Below, piece by piece: positions 62,849 through 64,000 of a DNA stretch of 64,000 nucleotides (positions are counted from its first letter, which is position 1; each line of letters opens with the position of its first letter). The translations under genes and the position numbers were made by a program. The DNA is from Acanthochlamys bracteata (taxonomy: Eukaryota; Streptophyta; Magnoliopsida; Pandanales; Velloziaceae): positions 7,006,001 to 7,070,000 of the forward strand of contig CM034127.1 in NCBI GenBank assembly GCA_019914995.1, given 5' to 3'. Below the pieces are notes generated by a model. That model had not been told where the DNA came from, did not search any database, and saw only the letters and a list, made by a program, of their open reading frames with translations.

Positions 62849-63180
62849 TTTGTGAAAACACAGTTGACAGTTTGTGAACATATCACAACTAATGTGTGAA
62901 CACATTTCTTTTGTTTGTATGCACATGATTTATTAGTTTGTGAACACAAATTTACCAAAATATGAACACAAAGTTCATTGGTTTGTGAATGCATGCTCCA
63001 AAGTCGGTGAACATATAGATTTTAGTTTGTTAAGCACATATTTTTACTGATTTGTGTACACACAGTTTACTAGTTTGGGATCACAAATTTACTAATATGG
63101 GAGCACATAGTTCACCGGTGTTAACACGTAGTTTGTAGTTAGTGGAAATATCGTTTATAGTTTGTGAAGACATGTTAGTG
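62849..63180. repeat. Degenerate GTGAACACA array, period 20-25 bp
   Basis: About fourteen imperfect units of the form TTTGTGAACACAAATTTACT(A) follow one another, starting near 62849, 62871, 62914, 62937, 62961, 62982, 63004, 63026, 63051, 63074 and 63096. Spacing varies between 20 and 25 bp. It is in PP1 intron 2, non-coding, and not a simple microsatellite. Confidence 0.75.
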
Positions 63181-63529
63181 AAGTGTAGTTGGCATATTTA
63201 TAATGTTGAGAGTTGACTTTAACAGAATTCGAGTTCACTTTTTGATTGTTGATGTGTACTTCAAATTGGAACTGTTGAAGTGGTTAAGTTTTATAATTCG
63301 TTGACTATGGTGTTGACACTTTCTTATTCTTATTATCAATTTATTTTTAATATTGCATTTATTCACAAAAGAAATTACATTGTCTCGACAAATCAAATTA
63401 AATTCTTACATTGTAAATAATAAAGAAACTCCTTATCTTGATAAAAGATCATGTAAGGTAAAACTATTGACTTTGAATAGATGCCTTTGGAGTTATAATT
63501 CGTACTCCCCCTCATACGTTACTAGTATT

Positions 63530-64000
63530 ACTTTCAACATGATCTATCTCTAAAACGATGCTACACTTCGCGTCGTTTTCCTTAAGTTCAACATTAGGAC
63601 TAGAGTACTTGCATATCGGTTGTCTTCGGGTAGAGTGCCTTTTCCTATAATTATGTAATAACATACTTGTAACAACAATTTTGACTTTTGTTTAACCATA
63701 ACTTGGCATATCCTTCAACTTCGATCTTCACTTCCAAACTCCAACTGCATGTTCATGGCACTCAATCATAGATGCGCATGGTTGGAACTTATTGGCAAAT
63801 ACAACAATCACCTTTGTTTGGTCCAACTCCTTTCATATGTGGGTAAGCTGCATCCATAACGTAATATTCACATACATATTACTAGGAAAATTTATGAGAT
63901 TGATATTTCTTTAGGAGAAAGAACATGTTTAATATTTAAAGAATAAATGAAGCTCACACCTTTTGGAGATTTTGGATAGTTCAATTTATGTGTATTGATA
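63530..64000 (-). pseudogene. PIF/Harbinger DDE transposase remnant
   Basis: On the minus strand, a YYVMDAAYPHMKGVGPN segment (about 63880-63817) matches the second catalytic-aspartate region of Harbinger (DDE_Tnp_4) transposases, where family members read like YYLVDAGYPN. Further along, HAVGVWK, LKDMPSYG and VKIVVTSMLLHN (about 63740-63640) match the family's GVLKARF...LHNFIR region, including the third acidic residue's neighbourhood. Stop codons interrupt it (for example after GVWK and after PSYG) and frames shift between the two segments, so it is dead. It continues beyond the window edge and lies in PP1 intron 2. Confidence 0.72.

Noticed and set aside
1-64000. tRNA, rRNA, CRISPR, prophage or operon-type features
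   Set aside because: None was recognised; the sequence is eukaryotic nuclear DNA. Initiator-tRNA-like words at 34581, 46561 and 54410 are retroelement primer-binding sites, not tRNA genes.

Overview
The window is AT-rich, intron-rich plant nuclear DNA. The evidence is a plant-type ERF transcription factor, a plant PP1 (TOPP-type) phosphatase, a nuclear OXA/ALBINO3-like insertase with 14 exons, and a plant-typical set of transposons: SIRE-like and other Ty1/copia elements, Ty3/gypsy, hAT, PIF/Harbinger and Tourist-like MITEs, a CACTA derivative and MITEs sitting in (TA)n. Lineage below flowering plant cannot be read from the sequence with confidence.

Three host genes are well supported. (1) A single-exon group IX-like ERF at 12549-13163 (+) with a TATA box about 92 bp upstream of its ATG. 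(2) A complete OXA2/ALBINO3-like membrane-protein insertase with a C-terminal TPR region, 17971-23392 (-). All 14 exons and every splice junction could be read, giving a 565-residue open frame. (3) The first two coding exons of a PP1 catalytic subunit, 60851-61132 (+); the gene continues through a very long second intron beyond the window. Two short exon pairs at 3213-3627 and 16474-16846 (+) look like the 3' ends of genes I cannot name.

Most of the rest is mobile DNA. 1.9-9.5 kb: two short hAT elements with perfect 8-bp target duplications and a Harbinger-like element carrying a broken Myb/SANT ORF, itself hit by a MITE in (TA)n. 13.5-34 kb: Tourist-like MITEs, a CACTA derivative (24.4-26.2 kb) and a broken hAT element (27.3-30.1 kb). 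34.4-40.9 kb: a decayed Ty1/copia fossil interrupted by a 2-kb solo LTR with a 5-bp target duplication. 41.0-48.6 kb: an unclassified TG...CA unit followed by a minus-strand SIRE-like gag with a 2-kb LTR. 49.3-50.0 kb: a degenerate array with a period of about 167 bp. 50.1-54.7 kb: a decayed minus-strand Ty3/gypsy fossil. 55.9-57.2 kb: two related LTR segments head to head. 58.0-60.6 kb: a Harbinger-type element with TAA target duplications, ending about 270 bp upstream of the PP1 start codon. PP1 intron 2 holds two tandem-repeat arrays and a decayed Harbinger transposase.

The three named genes have no evident common pathway (defence/ethylene transcription, mitochondrial membrane-protein insertion, protein dephosphorylation). 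I see no gene cluster or clear new biological system. The main interest is the well-delimited, nested transposon record, two unusual degenerate repeat arrays, and a few unidentified exons.
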